64,000 nucleotides of DNA from positions 620,001 to 684,000 of the forward strand of contig NZ_FOFL01000002.1 in NCBI RefSeq assembly GCF_900110945.1, in the 5' to 3' direction. This DNA is from Devosia sp. YR412. Its GTDB lineage: Bacteria; Pseudomonadota; Alphaproteobacteria; Rhizobiales; Devosiaceae. How positions within the stretch are numbered: the first letter of the stretch is position 1; each line of letters starts with the position of its first letter. The notes under the pieces were generated by a model, which did not search any database, was not told where the DNA came from, and saw only the letters and a program-made list of their open reading frames with translations. Shown here one piece after another: positions 47,039 through 56,488 of this stretch. A program made the translations under genes and the position numbers.

Positions 47039-48090
47039 TCCGCCACCGGCGCCCACAGCACCGCCTCGATGCGCGGCGCGGCTGTCGCCAGCATGACCAG
47101 CCGGTCGAAGCCCAGCGCCACGCCACTCGCCTCGGGCATCAGCGCAAGCGCGGCGAGAAAGTCCTCATCCAGCGGGTAGCGCTCGTTATAAATCCGTTGT
47201 TTTTCGTTCATCTCGGCGGCAAAACGGCGGCGCTGCTCGTCGGCATCGGTCAATTCGCCAAAGCCATTGGCCAGTTCCACACCGCAGGCGTAAAGCTCGA
47301 AACGCTCCGACACCCGAGGATCATCCGCCGTCCGCCGCGCCAGCGCCGCCTCCGCCGCCGGATAACGATCCAGCACCGTCACACGGCCGATGCCGAGGTT
47401 GGGTTCGACCTTCTCGGTGAGGATCAGGCTGAACAGATACGACCAGCTGCGATCCTCCGGAACCTGCATGCCCAGCGCCAGCATCTGCTCGGCCAGCTGT
47501 TCACCATCGGTGACGCCATCAGCGTCCATGCTATCTGCAAGATTTATGCCTGCAAACTGGACGAAAGCTTCCTGCAAACTGACCTTTGCCGGTGCGGCAA
47601 ACGGGTCGCATTCGCGGTCGCGATAGCGCAGGGTTGTGACCCGCGCGGCCTTGGCCGCCACCTGCAGCAGCGCCAGGCAATCGCGGATCACCGCCTCATA
47701 GGGCTCGCCCGCGCGATACCATTCCAGCATGGTGAACTCGGGATGATGCAGCGCGCTGCGCTCCCGGTTGCGCCAGACATGCTGCAGGCTGGCGATCCGC
47801 CGCTCGCCGGCCGCCAGCAGCTTTTTCATCGTAAACTCCGGCGACGTATGGAGAAACATCTGCTGTCCCTCCCCGTCATTGCCGATCATCACGGTGCCAA
47901 AGGCATGCAGATGCGTTTCGTTGCCCGGCGAGCGCTGCAGGCCCGGCGGATCGACCATCAGGAAATCGCGATCAGCCAGATAGCTGCGCACACCGGCCTC
48001 GATCCGGGTCCGCGCGAGCAGGATCGGCCGCCGATCGGCATGCACCGTCGGCGTCCACCAGGGCGATTGCTGTATATCCTGCGTGCTCAT
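47035..48090 (-). CDS. epmA: EF-P lysine lysyltransferase EpmA (GenX/PoxA)
   Basis: A 351-residue class II lysyl-tRNA synthetase paralogue without the anticodon-binding domain. Family blocks are [20 protein letters not shown], motif 2 [20 protein letters not shown], and motif 3 [14 protein letters not shown]. It ligates beta-lysine to EF-P. The start at 48090 ([12 protein letters not shown]) is chosen; an upstream extension of 19 codons runs into the divergent efp promoter region. It is coupled to epmB. Confidence 0.92.
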   Translation of the reverse strand: MSTQDIQQSPWWTPTVHADRRPILLARTRIEAGVRSYLADRDFLMVDPPGLQRSPGNETHLHAFGTVMIGNDGEGQQMFLHTSPEFTMKKLLAAGERRIASLQHVWRNRERSALHHPEFTMLEWYRAGEPYEAVIRDCLALLQVAAKAARVTTLRYRDRECDPFAAPAKVSLQEAFVQFAGINLADSMDADGVTDGEQLAEQMLALGMQVPEDRSWSYLFSLILTEKVEPNLGIGRVTVLDRYPAAEAALARRTADDPRVSERFELYACGVELANGFGELTDADEQRRRFAAEMNEKQRIYNERYPLDEDFLAALALMPEASGVALGFDRLVMLATAAPRIEAVLWAPVAE

Positions 48091-48215
48091 CTGACCTTTG
48101 TGACGGCCGGGCTGGCGAATTTGCCCAAGATAGGGTAGTTGGCGCACGAAAGCATATTCCGGCGCCCGGGATGCCTGCCTCTACGACGCGCCAAGAAGTT
48201 GAACAAGGAAGAATA

Positions 48216-48785
48216 ATGGTCAAGGTCATCGCCTCTTCGCTGCGCAAGGGCAACGTCGTCGAACAGGACGGCGCTCTGCACGTCGTGCTCACCGCCGAAA
48301 ACGTCCACCCCGGCAAGGGCAATTCCATCACCAACGTCAACATGCGTCGCATTTCGGACGGCGTGAAGGTGGTTGGCCGCTGGCGCACCGTCGAAATGGT
48401 CGAAAAGGCCGATGTCGACGATCGCGAATATGACTATCTCTATTCCGATGGCGAAGGGCACCACTTCATGGAGCCCGCCACCTATGAGCAGATCACCGTC
48501 TCCGAAGACGTCATCGGCGACCAGAAGGCCTATCTGGTCGATGGCATGAAGGTGCATCTCAAGACCTTCGAGGGCACGGCCCTCTCCATGGAACTGCCGC
48601 AGCGCCTGAGCTTCGAGATTGTCGAGACCGAGCCGGTCGTCAAGGGCCAGACGGCCTCGTCCTCCTACAAGCCGGCCGTGCTCAACAATGGTCTCAAGGT
48701 CATGGTCCCGCCCCATATCGGCGTCGGCACCCGCATCGTCATCCTGACGGACGACAATTCCTATGTTGAGCGTGCGAAGGACTGA
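48216..48785 (+). CDS. efp: elongation factor P
   Basis: A 189-residue translation factor that relieves ribosome stalling at polyproline stretches. The ATG at 48216 has AAGGAAG six bases upstream. Lys34, the beta-lysylated residue, is present in HPGKGNS. The three domains are typical, with [20 protein letters not shown] and the C-terminal [20 protein letters not shown]. The gene is divergent from epmA-epmB, whose products modify it; 125 bases separate them. A strong terminator follows. Confidence 0.96.
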   Translation: MVKVIASSLRKGNVVEQDGALHVVLTAENVHPGKGNSITNVNMRRISDGVKVVGRWRTVEMVEKADVDDREYDYLYSDGEGHHFMEPATYEQITVSEDVIGDQKAYLVDGMKVHLKTFEGTALSMELPQRLSFEIVETEPVVKGQTASSSYKPAVLNNGLKVMVPPHIGVGTRIVILTDDNSYVERAKD

Positions 48786-48808
48786 AGTCCGGCGCCGCGC
48801 TGCGGCGT

Positions 48809-48833
48809 AAAAACCCTCCGGTGGAGGGTTTTT
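48809..48833 (+). terminator. rho-independent terminator after efp
   Basis: AAAAACCCTCC (48809-48819), a three-base loop and GGAGGGTTTTT (48823-48833) form a perfect 11-base stem ending in a T-run, 24 bases after the efp stop. Confidence 0.9.
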
Positions 48834-48909
48834 AGGACTTCAGGCCCGGAGAGCTATGCTCGGAGGGCCCAGGCGTTTCGCCGGCGCGATCCTACCTTAA
48901 CCAAACTAG

Positions 48910-48933
48910 AACGGGCCCTTGCGGGCCCGTTTT
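48910..48933. terminator. second terminator, shared by efp read-through and the DUF2934 gene
   Basis: AACGGGCCC (48910-48918), loop TTGC and GGGCCCGTT (48923-48931), followed by TTCATTT on the plus strand. The hairpin abuts the stop of the minus-strand DUF2934 gene, so it probably works in both directions. Confidence 0.75.
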
Positions 48934-49154
48934 CATTTATCCTCGATCTCGCCAGCCGCGTCGCGCCAATGCTTGTCGGCGCTGTCGATCGGCGTGCCTT
49001 CGGACAGCCATTTGTCATAGGCCAGTTCGCGCAGCAGGCTTTCCTTGGCCCTCAGCCAGTATTCGAAAGCGCGACCTTCCGGACAGCCATCATGCTCCCA
49101 GAGGAAATAGGCCGTTTGCCGAATGCGTTCGGCGACTTCAGAATTCTTCCGCAT
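48933..49154 (-). CDS. DUF2934 domain-containing small protein
   Basis: A 73-residue protein. The block RIRQTAYFLWEHDGCPEGRA is the DUF2934 signature (residues 10-30), and a C-terminal acidic helix follows. Members are common in rhizobia and often sit near stress or DNA-protection genes; the function is unknown. It lies 27 bases downstream of the DUF892 gene on the same strand, which points to a shared transcript. Confidence 0.8.
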   Translation of the reverse strand: MRKNSEVAERIRQTAYFLWEHDGCPEGRAFEYWLRAKESLLRELAYDKWLSEGTPIDSADKHWRDAAGEIEDK

Positions 49155-49181
49155 TTAGCTACCGCACGAAACAGCACCGCG

Positions 49182-49673
49182 TTAGGCGGCCTTCTGGTTC
49201 ACATTAGCTGCAGCGACCTGGCTGAGCTTCTTGTCGGTCGCCACTTCTTCCTGCAGCGTCGCATCGAGCAGGGCCACGGCTTCCTTCATGCCCAGCTGGG
49301 TTGCCCAGGATTTGAGCGTGCCATAACGGGCGATCTCGTAATGTTCTACGGCCTGGCCGGCAGCCACGAGGCCCGCGTCCAGGGCGGCAGTGCCCTTGTA
49401 GTCTTCGATGATCGACTTGCCTTCCTCGATAATGCCGAGGATGGCGTCGCAGGTCTTGCCGCGCGCCGGCTTGCCGAGCAGTTCAAAGATCTGCTCGAGG
49501 CGTTCGACATGGCCCTGAGTTTCTTCCAGATGCTGTTCGAAACCGGCCTTGAGCTCGGGGGAGACGGCCGCTTTGGCCATCTTGGGCAGGGTCTTCACGA
49601 TCTGACGTTCGGCGTAATAAATGTCCTTGAGCGTATCGAGGAACAGGTCGTCCAGGGTCTTTTCGGCAGCCAT
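49182..49673 (-). CDS. DUF892 (YciF-like) ferritin-like protein
   Basis: A 163-residue four-helix bundle protein. The N-terminal TLDDLFLDTLKDIYYAERQI and the repeated Glu/His metal-type positions (EQHLEETQGHVERLEQIF, AVEHYEIARYGTLKSWA) are typical of the YciE/YciF family, linked to osmotic and general stress in enterics. The start at 49673 (MAAEKTL) is chosen because GGAG lies eight bases upstream; an ATG two codons earlier sits too close to it. It probably forms a stress unit with the DUF2934 gene. Confidence 0.88.
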   Translation of the reverse strand: MAAEKTLDDLFLDTLKDIYYAERQIVKTLPKMAKAAVSPELKAGFEQHLEETQGHVERLEQIFELLGKPARGKTCDAILGIIEEGKSIIEDYKGTAALDAGLVAAGQAVEHYEIARYGTLKSWATQLGMKEAVALLDATLQEEVATDKKLSQVAAANVNQKAA

Positions 49674-49768
49674 GGTCATTCTCCAACAGTGGGTGTGACG
49701 ATGGCCTGAGAACGGCTCCCCCTGATCAAGGTTCCGGTGCGATTAACTTTCCAGCGACCACGATTCAC

Positions 49769-50737
49769 CTATGTGAATCTCTGTCCCAGCCACAGCATTT
49801 GCGCCCGATCCTGAAAGGCCTGGCCGCCCTCGTGGTTATTATACTCATACTCCTCAATTCTTTTGTCGACTCCGGCATAGGCATTGAAGGCGCCATAGAC
49901 CGTCGAGGACGGGCAGATGTCATCCATCAGCGCCACCGAGAACAGCGCCGCCGCCTTTGACTGCCGGGCAAAATTGACGCCGTCGAAGTAGTTGAGCGTC
50001 TCGAACACGGCTTCCTTCTTATCGCGATGTTGGGCGAGGAAGCGGACAATCTCGCCGTAGGGATCACGTCCTGCCTTGGCCAGGGCGCGGCGATAATCGC
50101 AGAGGAAGGGCACGTCGGGCATCACGGCTTTGACGCGCGGATCCACGCCCGCCACGGCCAGGGAAATCCCACCGCCCTGGCTGCCACCACAGACGGCGAT
50201 GCGCTCGGCATCGACAAAATCCTGCGCCAGCATGGCATCGATGGCGCGCACCGCATCGGTAAAGACGCGGCGATAGTAGTAGTCGTTCTTGTCGAGGATG
50301 CCCTTGGTCATCATGCCGGGGATGGAGGGCGTCGTGCCGACAGGATCGGGCGTGCCGCCGGTTGACCAGCTGCTACCCTGCCCGCGCGTGTCCATGCGGA
50401 AATAGGCATAGCCCGAGGCCGCCCAATGCAATTGCTCATGCGGAAAGCCGCGTCCGCCGCCATAGCCGAGATATTGCACCAAGAGCGGCAGCTTGCCGGT
50501 CCGGTTGGCCGGCAGTACCAGCCAGCCCTTGATCGGATGGCCGCCAAAGCCCGGAAAGGTGACGTCGAAGACTTCCACCGCCTTGAGCGTCGTCTCCGCC
50601 GGCACGATGCTGATGTCGCCACCAATGGCTCGCGCCTCGGCAATCGTCGCCTCCCAGAAGGAAGCGAAATCGGCGGGCATCTCGACATTGCTCTGATAGG
50701 CGCCCAGTTCGGGCTGGGTCAGATCGGGAAACGGCAC
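49769..50737 (-). CDS. acetyl-xylan esterase/cephalosporin-C deacetylase family alpha/beta hydrolase
   Basis: A 322-residue CE7 hydrolase. The start is GTG 50737 with GAGGAG about six bases upstream. The catalytic Ser186 is in CGGSQGGG, Asp in LMDDICPSSTVYGAFN, and His in NNHEGGQAF. The family block GMMTKGILDKNDYYYRRVFT and the RGQGSS motif are present. Such cytoplasmic enzymes deacetylate xylo-oligosaccharides and other small acetyl esters. No xylan genes are close, so its physiological substrate is open. Confidence 0.9.
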   Translation of the reverse strand: MPFPDLTQPELGAYQSNVEMPADFASFWEATIAEARAIGGDISIVPAETTLKAVEVFDVTFPGFGGHPIKGWLVLPANRTGKLPLLVQYLGYGGGRGFPHEQLHWAASGYAYFRMDTRGQGSSWSTGGTPDPVGTTPSIPGMMTKGILDKNDYYYRRVFTDAVRAIDAMLAQDFVDAERIAVCGGSQGGGISLAVAGVDPRVKAVMPDVPFLCDYRRALAKAGRDPYGEIVRFLAQHRDKKEAVFETLNYFDGVNFARQSKAAALFSVALMDDICPSSTVYGAFNAYAGVDKRIEEYEYNNHEGGQAFQDRAQMLWLGQRFT

Positions 50738-50841
50738 GGCATTCTCCTCGTTTGCGCCGAGCATGCACTGCCGGTGGCTGCCATACCAGATGGACTATCC
50801 AGCCACGCACAAAAAAGCCCCGCTCACGCGGGGCTCTGCAT

Positions 50842-51762
50842 TTATGGCTTGAGGTCGGACGGAACCGGCGGGGTTTCATAGAGCAGCGTAATCTCGATCC
50901 GCTCATTGGCCGCCATATAGGGGTCATTAGGAAAGAAGGGTTCGGCCGAGGAGCGGCCGATGACGGAGTCGATCTTGTCGTCCTTGAGGCCGAATTCGCC
51001 CATGATCTGGCGCACGGTATTGGCGCGATCGGCCGACAGTTCCCACGAGCCGTAACGCGGATTGGCATAAACGCCACCGGCGGCGGTATGGCCTTCGATG
51101 CGGACCGGATTGGACAGCTTCTGCAGGATCGGCGCGATAGCGGCGATGGCCTGGCGGGTGGCCTCGTTGGGGTATTTCGACCCCTCAGGGAACATCGGGC
51201 TGCCTTCCTGGTCGATGATGCGGATGTTGAGACCTTCCTCGGTCTGCTCGACAAGGAGGTTGTCCGAAATACTCGTGATATCGGGCAGTGCCTGCCAGGC
51301 CTGCTTGATGCTGGCGGCGGCGCTGTGGAAGCCTTGGTCGTCCTTGGCCTTGAGGTCATAGGAGGAGGCCTTGGCGGCATCGAACTGATTGCCGCTCTTC
51401 TGCTCGCTGCCGGTCATGGCACCTTCATTGGTGCCGAATTCGACGCCCTTGGGCGTGACCGAAGCGTCGGTTCGCTCCTGCGGCGTCGAACCCGCCATCA
51501 GCGAGCCGTCGTCGTCGAGCGCCGTGCCGCCCAGCGCGCCGCCGGAACCCGAGGTGGTCGGAGCGATATTGGGTGGGGCGAAATAGGTGGCGAGACCCTC
51601 CTTCTGCTCGGGCGTCGTCATCGAGATCAGCCAGAGCAGCAGGAAGAAGGCCATCATGGCGGTCACGAAGTCGGCGTAAGCGATCTTCCAGGCGCCGCCA
51701 TGGTGGGCGTGCTTGTTCTTCTTGACCTTCTTGATGATGATCGGCTGGTCGTAATTGGCCAT
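50842..51762 (-). CDS. motB: flagellar motor stator protein MotB
   Basis: A 306-residue stator subunit. A single membrane helix carries the proton-binding Asp31 (AYADFVTAMMAFFLLLWLIS). A Ser/Gly-rich linker follows, and a C-terminal OmpA-like peptidoglycan-binding domain (about 175-300) with IRIEG-type HTAAGG and the Asn-Arg-rich GSWELSADRANTVRQIMGEF. A basic N-terminus (KKVKKNKHAHHGG) precedes the helix. It lies 17 bases downstream of motA. No other flagellar genes are in the window. Confidence 0.93.
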   Translation of the reverse strand: MANYDQPIIIKKVKKNKHAHHGGAWKIAYADFVTAMMAFFLLLWLISMTTPEQKEGLATYFAPPNIAPTTSGSGGALGGTALDDDGSLMAGSTPQERTDASVTPKGVEFGTNEGAMTGSEQKSGNQFDAAKASSYDLKAKDDQGFHSAAASIKQAWQALPDITSISDNLLVEQTEEGLNIRIIDQEGSPMFPEGSKYPNEATRQAIAAIAPILQKLSNPVRIEGHTAAGGVYANPRYGSWELSADRANTVRQIMGEFGLKDDKIDSVIGRSSAEPFFPNDPYMAANERIEITLLYETPPVPSDLKP

Positions 51763-51779
51763 TCTGGCCTCCCGGTATT

Positions 51780-52643
51780 CTAGGTCGCCGCAGTCAGGTT
51801 GGCCGTCGCTTCATCGACTTCGGCAAAGGTCGGACGATCTTCCGAGAGCAATGCCTTGCGGGCGAACTCGATGGCCATCACCGGCACCTGGCCGGAGATA
51901 TGGGCCAGCATGCCGACCTTGAGCGAAAGGAAATACTTGGACTCGGCCTCGTAGATATTTTTCAGCGACTGAGCGAAGGGGGCAAAGAAGCCATAGGCCA
52001 CGAACACGCCGAAGAAGGTACCAACCAGAGCGCCACCGATCATGTGACCGAGCACTTCGGGCGGCTCACTGATGGCGCCCATGGTATGGATAACGCCCAG
52101 AACGGCGGCCACAATGCCCAGAGCCGGCGTACCGTCGGCCAGCGCCTGCACGGCACCAACGATGCGCTCCTGCTCCTGGTGATGGGTTTCCAGCTCTTCG
52201 TCCATCAACGCTTCCATCTCATGGACGTTGTTGGAGCCCAGCGTCACCATGCGCAGGTAATCGCAGACGAATTCCACGGCGTGATGATTGGCGGCAAACT
52301 TGGGGAAGCGGTTGAACAGCGCCGAGTCATGCGGATTTTCGATATGCTGCTCGAGCGCCAGAATGCCCTTGGACTGCACCAGCTTATAGAGCGTGAACTG
52401 CATGCCGAGCAGCTCGACATAGGACGCCTTGTTGTATTTCGGGCCCTTGAGCAGCGTGCCGAACGCGCCCAGCGTGCCCTTGATGATCGGGCCGGTATTG
52501 CCGATCACGAAGGCGCCGATGGCGGCGCCCAGAATGATGACGAATTCGAAGGGCTGCCACAGCACTTCCATATGCCCGCCAACGCCCAGATAGCCGCCGA
52601 CGACGCAGGCAATAACGATGACGATGCCGATAATAAGACGCAT
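51780..52643 (-). CDS. motA: flagellar motor stator protein MotA
   Basis: A 287-residue four-helix stator subunit. Visible are the first helix MRLIIGIVIVIACVVGGYLG, the second (EFVIILGAAIGAFVIGN), a long cytoplasmic loop with charged residues (MEALMDEELETHHQEQERIV), and helices 3-4 (TPALGIVAAVLGVIHTMGAI, GGALVGTFFGVFVAYGFFAP). With MotB it forms the proton channel that drives flagellar rotation. The upstream 294-base gap (52644-52937) to the plus-strand exporter contains no gene I can support and must carry its promoter. Confidence 0.94.
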   Translation of the reverse strand: MRLIIGIVIVIACVVGGYLGVGGHMEVLWQPFEFVIILGAAIGAFVIGNTGPIIKGTLGAFGTLLKGPKYNKASYVELLGMQFTLYKLVQSKGILALEQHIENPHDSALFNRFPKFAANHHAVEFVCDYLRMVTLGSNNVHEMEALMDEELETHHQEQERIVGAVQALADGTPALGIVAAVLGVIHTMGAISEPPEVLGHMIGGALVGTFFGVFVAYGFFAPFAQSLKNIYEAESKYFLSLKVGMLAHISGQVPVMAIEFARKALLSEDRPTFAEVDEATANLTAAT

Positions 52644-52937
52644 TAGACCTGAAACCCACTATGAGGACGACATCGCTTGCAGGTCCGCATTATGGGTTGG
52701 TTTACCTTAACAGCCGGTTAGCCACAGGAGGGCGCTACCGGCACCATGGCCGACAGGTGTGCGGCCAATGCTAATGGCAATACAGACAGTTAAATCGAAT
52801 TGCGTGGTACGGGCCGTTGACCACATGCCATGCTGGTCCTATTGCAGACCCAAGAACGCCGCTCCCGGCCTGTGCCGGTCCAGCCCCGTTTTTATGATCT
52901 CCTCCCGGCGCCAGCCGCCACAACCCGCTGACTGTTC

Positions 52938-54320
52938 ATGACTTTGCAGGATGGCCTGCCCAATCCGCAACGGCTGCTGGCCTTTGCCACCGTAGCGATC
53001 GTGCTGTTCCTGGCGGTGTTGGACGAGGCGGTGGTCAACGTGGCCCTGCCCCTGATGGCGGCCGATCTCAACGCTGCTCCGGGCGACGCCCTCTGGATCA
53101 TCAACGCCTATCGGCTCGCCGTGGTCATGGTGCTATTGCCGGTGGCCGCGCTGGGCGACAGCCTGGGCTATCGGCGGGTCTACCTCGGCGGCATCGCGCT
53201 CTTCACCGCAGCCTCGCTGATCTGTGCCCTCGCGCCATCCCTCGAAATTCTCGTGGCCGCGCGGGTTTTGCAGGGGATCGGCGCCGCTGGGATCATGGGC
53301 ATCAATATTGCCCTAGTGCGCTTCATCTTCCCGCAAGCCATGCTCGGCCGGGCGGTCGGCAATGTAGCCGTGGTGGTTGCCGTATCATCGGCCGCCGGGC
53401 CTTCGCTGGCTGGCGTTATCCTCTCCATCGCGCCCTGGCCAGCGCTGTTCCTCGTCAACCTGCCCATCGGCGTCGTGGCCATCATCGTTGGTTTGAAGAC
53501 GCTGCCAGTGACGCAGGGCTCTGGCCGGCGCATCGACATCAGAAGTGCGCTATTTGCCGCCGCGACTTTTGCCCTGTTGATCATTGGCGTGAACACCCTG
53601 GCCGATGGCGGCGGGCTGGTGTGGGGACTGGCGCTGATCGCACTCGCCATTGCCCTGGGTGCGCTGTTTGCCCGCAGCCAGCTGAAACTGGCCGTGCCCA
53701 TGCTGCCGGTCGATCTGCTGCAAAAGCCGGTCTTCGCCCTGTCGGCCACCACATCCATGCTGGCCTTTGCCGCTTACGCGCTGGCGCTAGCCAGCCTGCC
53801 CTTCTACCTGCATGACGTGTTGTCGCTCAGCCCGGCCGAGACCGGCCTGCTGATGACACCCCTGCCCATCGCCACCGCCATTGCCGCCACCATTTCCGGC
53901 CGATTGGCCGATCGGCTGCCGCCCGGCAAGCTGGCAGCCGTCGGCCTGACGATCTTTGCGCTAGGACTTGCCCTGCTGGCCTTTTTGCCGGTCGATGCGA
54001 CACATCCGGACATTATCTGGCGCATGGCACTGACCGGCTTTGGTTTCGGGATTTTTCAGGCACCCAATAACAAGGTCATGATCGGCAGTGCACCACGGGC
54101 CCGCAGCGGCGGCGCCGGAGCCATTCAGTCGACGGCGCGGCTGCTCGGTCAATCGATCGGCGTCGCCCTCCTGGCGATCGTGCTCGGCACGGGCATTAAC
54201 GGCGCCTTCTCGATTGGCCTGGGCATCGCCGCAGGCCTCGCCGTCGCCGGCATCCTGCCAAGCGCGCTGCGAACCTTTCAGCCTGCTGAAACGCCAGCAA
54301 CGCCAGTGTCTAGCGACTAA
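52938..54320 (+). CDS. MFS transporter, DHA2 (EmrB/QacA) family exporter
   Basis: A 460-residue protein with about 14 hydrophobic helices. Helix 1 includes the DHA2 motif VLDEAVVNVALPLMAADLNA followed by LWIINAYRLAVVMVLLPVAA, and motif A is DSLGYRRVYLGGIALFTAAS. Antiporter motif GPSLAGVILSIAPWPALFLV is present around residue 155. These proteins extrude drugs or lipophilic cations with protons. No regulator sits beside it; a decayed LysR remnant lies about 1 kb downstream. Confidence 0.9.
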   Translation: MTLQDGLPNPQRLLAFATVAIVLFLAVLDEAVVNVALPLMAADLNAAPGDALWIINAYRLAVVMVLLPVAALGDSLGYRRVYLGGIALFTAASLICALAPSLEILVAARVLQGIGAAGIMGINIALVRFIFPQAMLGRAVGNVAVVVAVSSAAGPSLAGVILSIAPWPALFLVNLPIGVVAIIVGLKTLPVTQGSGRRIDIRSALFAAATFALLIIGVNTLADGGGLVWGLALIALAIALGALFARSQLKLAVPMLPVDLLQKPVFALSATTSMLAFAAYALALASLPFYLHDVLSLSPAETGLLMTPLPIATAIAATISGRLADRLPPGKLAAVGLTIFALGLALLAFLPVDATHPDIIWRMALTGFGFGIFQAPNNKVMIGSAPRARSGGAGAIQSTARLLGQSIGVALLAIVLGTGINGAFSIGLGIAAGLAVAGILPSALRTFQPAETPATPVSSD

Positions 54321-54399
54321 GTCCCTTGCTCTGTGCGGCGGGCCGCTCCGACGAAGTCCTCCTTGCCTTGGCCGGCGACACCATTGTCTAAGCGGAGCC

Positions 54400-54650
54400 T
54401 TACAGGCTCGAAAGGTCGACAACCCTGTTCTCGCGTGCGCTGATGACGACAGCGTCTAGCACCGCCAGTACGGCAACAGCGTCCTCTGCGCTAACCGGGG
54501 GCGCCCGCCGGTTTGGACTGCTTGCGCAAAGGCTTCGTAATAGCCGTGCAGCGCGTGGTTGCTGCGCGACAGGCCTATGACCAAGCCGCCGGAACCTGAC
54601 CTCGAGTGGCAGGGCTGGGCTCCGACGATCTCGGAGACGGGTCATAATGG
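54400..54650 (-). pseudogene. frameshifted C-terminal remnant of a Gfo/Idh/MocA family oxidoreductase
   Basis: On the minus strand one frame reads ALHGYYEAFAQAVQTGGRP and a second, shifted frame continues PPVSAEDAVAVLAVLDAVVI and ends at TAA (54400-54402). Joined, these match the usual C-terminal pattern of Gfo/Idh/MocA dehydrogenases (a YxAxAxAI helix, then PPVS/DGxxALxVxxA). A frameshift near 54500 and absence of the Rossmann domain show that only a tail survives. No other gene occupies 54321-54703. Confidence 0.5.
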
Positions 54651-54703
54651 GTAAATCTTGGGGGCAGACAGACCAGCGCGGCACTGCCCCGGGATAGCGC
54701 AGC

Positions 54704-55213
54704 CTAACGGGTGAGCTTAACCTGCTCGGCGATACGATCATCCCAGACGCTCAGCGACTGGGTGAGGAATTCGCTGCCAGCCTCCGGCGTCGGACCGGCA
54801 GACCAGGCTGCATCGTCGATGGACTCGTCATTGCGCAGCACAGTCCCGCTGCCGCTGGAGGTGAGTTCCCAGACGTGTACAGCTCCGCCAGACCCATTCC
54901 AGACCAGCAGTTTGTCCGTCTCGACCGCAACGAGACGCGATTCCACATATTGCCCCTGCGGTTCCCAAAGCAACATGGTGCCGGGCTGCATCGGCCCATC
55001 CAGGCGGGCCGAGGCAAATTCGGGCATGTAGCTGGTCCAGCTGTCGATGTCAGCCAGCACGGACCACACGGCAGCGAGTGCTGCATCGATATAGATTTCA
55101 CTGTGCGCAACAATCGGCGCCTGCTTGTTGATTTCAATCCGCGGAGATTCTTGGGCGATTGCGGCCGGAACCAGCAGGCTAAGCAGGGCAGCGGCGATGA
55201 GGGTCTTGGGCAT
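54704..55213 (-). CDS. secreted SRPBCC (polyketide cyclase/START-like) family protein
   Basis: A 169-residue protein. The start at 55213 has AGGAG about eight bases upstream and opens a signal peptide (MPKTLIAAALLSLLVPAAIA, then Q). The mature part shows the SRPBCC fold: EIYIDAALAAVWSVLADIDS, then SYMPEF, then the strand series PGTMLLWEPQ and VWELTSSGSGTVLRN, and a long C-terminal helix. These proteins bind hydrophobic ligands. A periplasmic location is unusual for the family but not unique. It is intact although flanked by gene remnants on both sides. Confidence 0.75.
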   Translation of the reverse strand: MPKTLIAAALLSLLVPAAIAQESPRIEINKQAPIVAHSEIYIDAALAAVWSVLADIDSWTSYMPEFASARLDGPMQPGTMLLWEPQGQYVESRLVAVETDKLLVWNGSGGAVHVWELTSSGSGTVLRNDESIDDAAWSAGPTPEAGSEFLTQSLSVWDDRIAEQVKLTR

Positions 55214-55309
55214 GTCGTGGTCTCCTGTGAGGTTGCACACGAAAGCTAGGGGCTGGCGAACAGATAAGCGATTGACAGGTTTCCAACACTCGCATGCAAT
55301 AAAGTTGCA

Positions 55310-55505
55310 GGGGCAAGGGGAACCGCTGTCTTGCTCTGGAATACGCCGAAGGCCTCAGCCAACTGCTCCATTACCGCGCGCACATGCGGGGCCATTGGCT
55401 GGGTTTTTCCTGCGTCACCAACCAGTCATGGAGTACATCGAGGGCGTGGTCGGGCAGCACCCGGACAAGCCTGGCATCAATGTAGTGGGTATCTCATGGT
55501 ATGAT
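55310..55505 (-). pseudogene. frameshifted remnant of a LysR-type regulator effector domain
   Basis: On the minus strand one frame reads ARLVRVLPDHALDVLHDWLV and stops at 55371. A shifted frame over the same end reads PMAPHVRAVMEQLAEAFGVF. Joined, this resembles the last 45 residues of LysR regulators (VRVLPD ... PHVRAFIDFLxExF). No DNA-binding domain remains. The stretch 55214-55718 holds nothing else I can support, so it looks like decayed sequence. Confidence 0.4.
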
Positions 55506-55718
55506 CCCGCAGCTGCAGGAAGGCCTGCCTAGAATGCCGGCAGGCAGGTTGGCGATCGATAGCAAGATTCGGCGTGCGACCTGGCCAAGATCGACACGCT
55601 TGTTGGCGGACCAGCTATCGGCTCAAGGTCCTTGGTGGTGCAGCAGAGGAGAAAAAAGTGGCATTTTGCGCGTGCCGGAGGCCTTTGCGATGCGGCCGTT
55701 GCCCCTAGACTTCGCCGA

Positions 55719-55961
55719 TCAATGGATGACGGGCAACACTTCGTCTTCGATACCGCGCTGTCGGGACAGCAGCTCTTCGGCGCAGGCGCCTAGCCACTCG
55801 AGATGGATGCAGAGAATTTCCCAGCGCTCATCCTCATGGCCTCCAACAGCAGGCATGCTTTCCAGGCTTTTGACCGTGTCCTGCATTTGCAGAAGTTGAT
55901 CCTTCAAGTCGACGAGTGCACGATCCAGAGGCGATTGGTTTTGAGGGTATCTGCCGGTCAT
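55719..55961 (-). CDS. small hypothetical protein downstream of cheW
   Basis: An 80-residue acidic, helical protein with a heptad-like stretch (ALVDLKDQLLQMQDTVKSLE) and a second helix ending in LLSRQRGIEDEVLP. GGAG lies about nine bases before the ATG. It follows cheW by 47 bases on the same strand, so it may belong to the chemotaxis operon. I recognise no family. Confidence 0.45.
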   Translation of the reverse strand: MTGRYPQNQSPLDRALVDLKDQLLQMQDTVKSLESMPAVGGHEDERWEILCIHLEWLGACAEELLSRQRGIEDEVLPVIH

Positions 55962-56008
55962 CTGGCTTCTCCAATTGACGATGCGGTTCTATCTGAGGGA
56001 ATGCGCGA

Positions 56009-56488
56009 CTAATCGTTCGGGAAGATGGCGCGCAGGTTCAGTATGGCGATCAGCCCATCGTCGCTCCTGAACATGCCGCTCACCATGGAATAGCCACGGT
56101 CGCCTCCCGACGGCACCGGCCGAAGGTCTTCCGGCTGCGGGAAGATGATGTCGGATACGCTGTCGACGAGCAGACCAACATCGATGCGATCCAGCGACAC
56201 CACGAGGACGACCTGGCCTGATCCGGTGTCGCGACCATAGCCGCCGAGCACCACAGCCAGGTCATAGACCTGCACCACCGAACCGCGGATATCGAGCACG
56301 CCCTTGGCTCCGTGTGGCTGTCCGGGCAGTTCGGTCGTCGGAGTCCAGGATCGGATCTCGCGCACCGACATGATGTCGATGCCGAAAGCCCGCTCGCCGC
56401 AGTTGAAGGTGACGAACTGATCCAGCGTCTTGGCCTCGACCGGCGCCGATGCTGTCATCCGGCCGTCGTGGAGTGCGGTTGACGCCAT
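56009..56488 (-). CDS. cheW: chemotaxis coupling protein CheW
   Basis: A 159-residue CheW that links chemoreceptors to the CheA kinase. Visible are the first beta-barrel block LDQFVTFNCGERAFGIDIMS followed by VREIRSW, the NLRG-like GVLDIRGSVVQVYDLAVVLG, and the second subdomain GLLVDSVSDIIFPQPEDLRP. It overlaps the chemoreceptor stop by three bases (ATGA), so the two are coupled. No cheA, cheY, cheR or cheB is in the window. Confidence 0.92.
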   Translation of the reverse strand: MASTALHDGRMTASAPVEAKTLDQFVTFNCGERAFGIDIMSVREIRSWTPTTELPGQPHGAKGVLDIRGSVVQVYDLAVVLGGYGRDTGSGQVVLVVSLDRIDVGLLVDSVSDIIFPQPEDLRPVPSGGDRGYSMVSGMFRSDDGLIAILNLRAIFPND

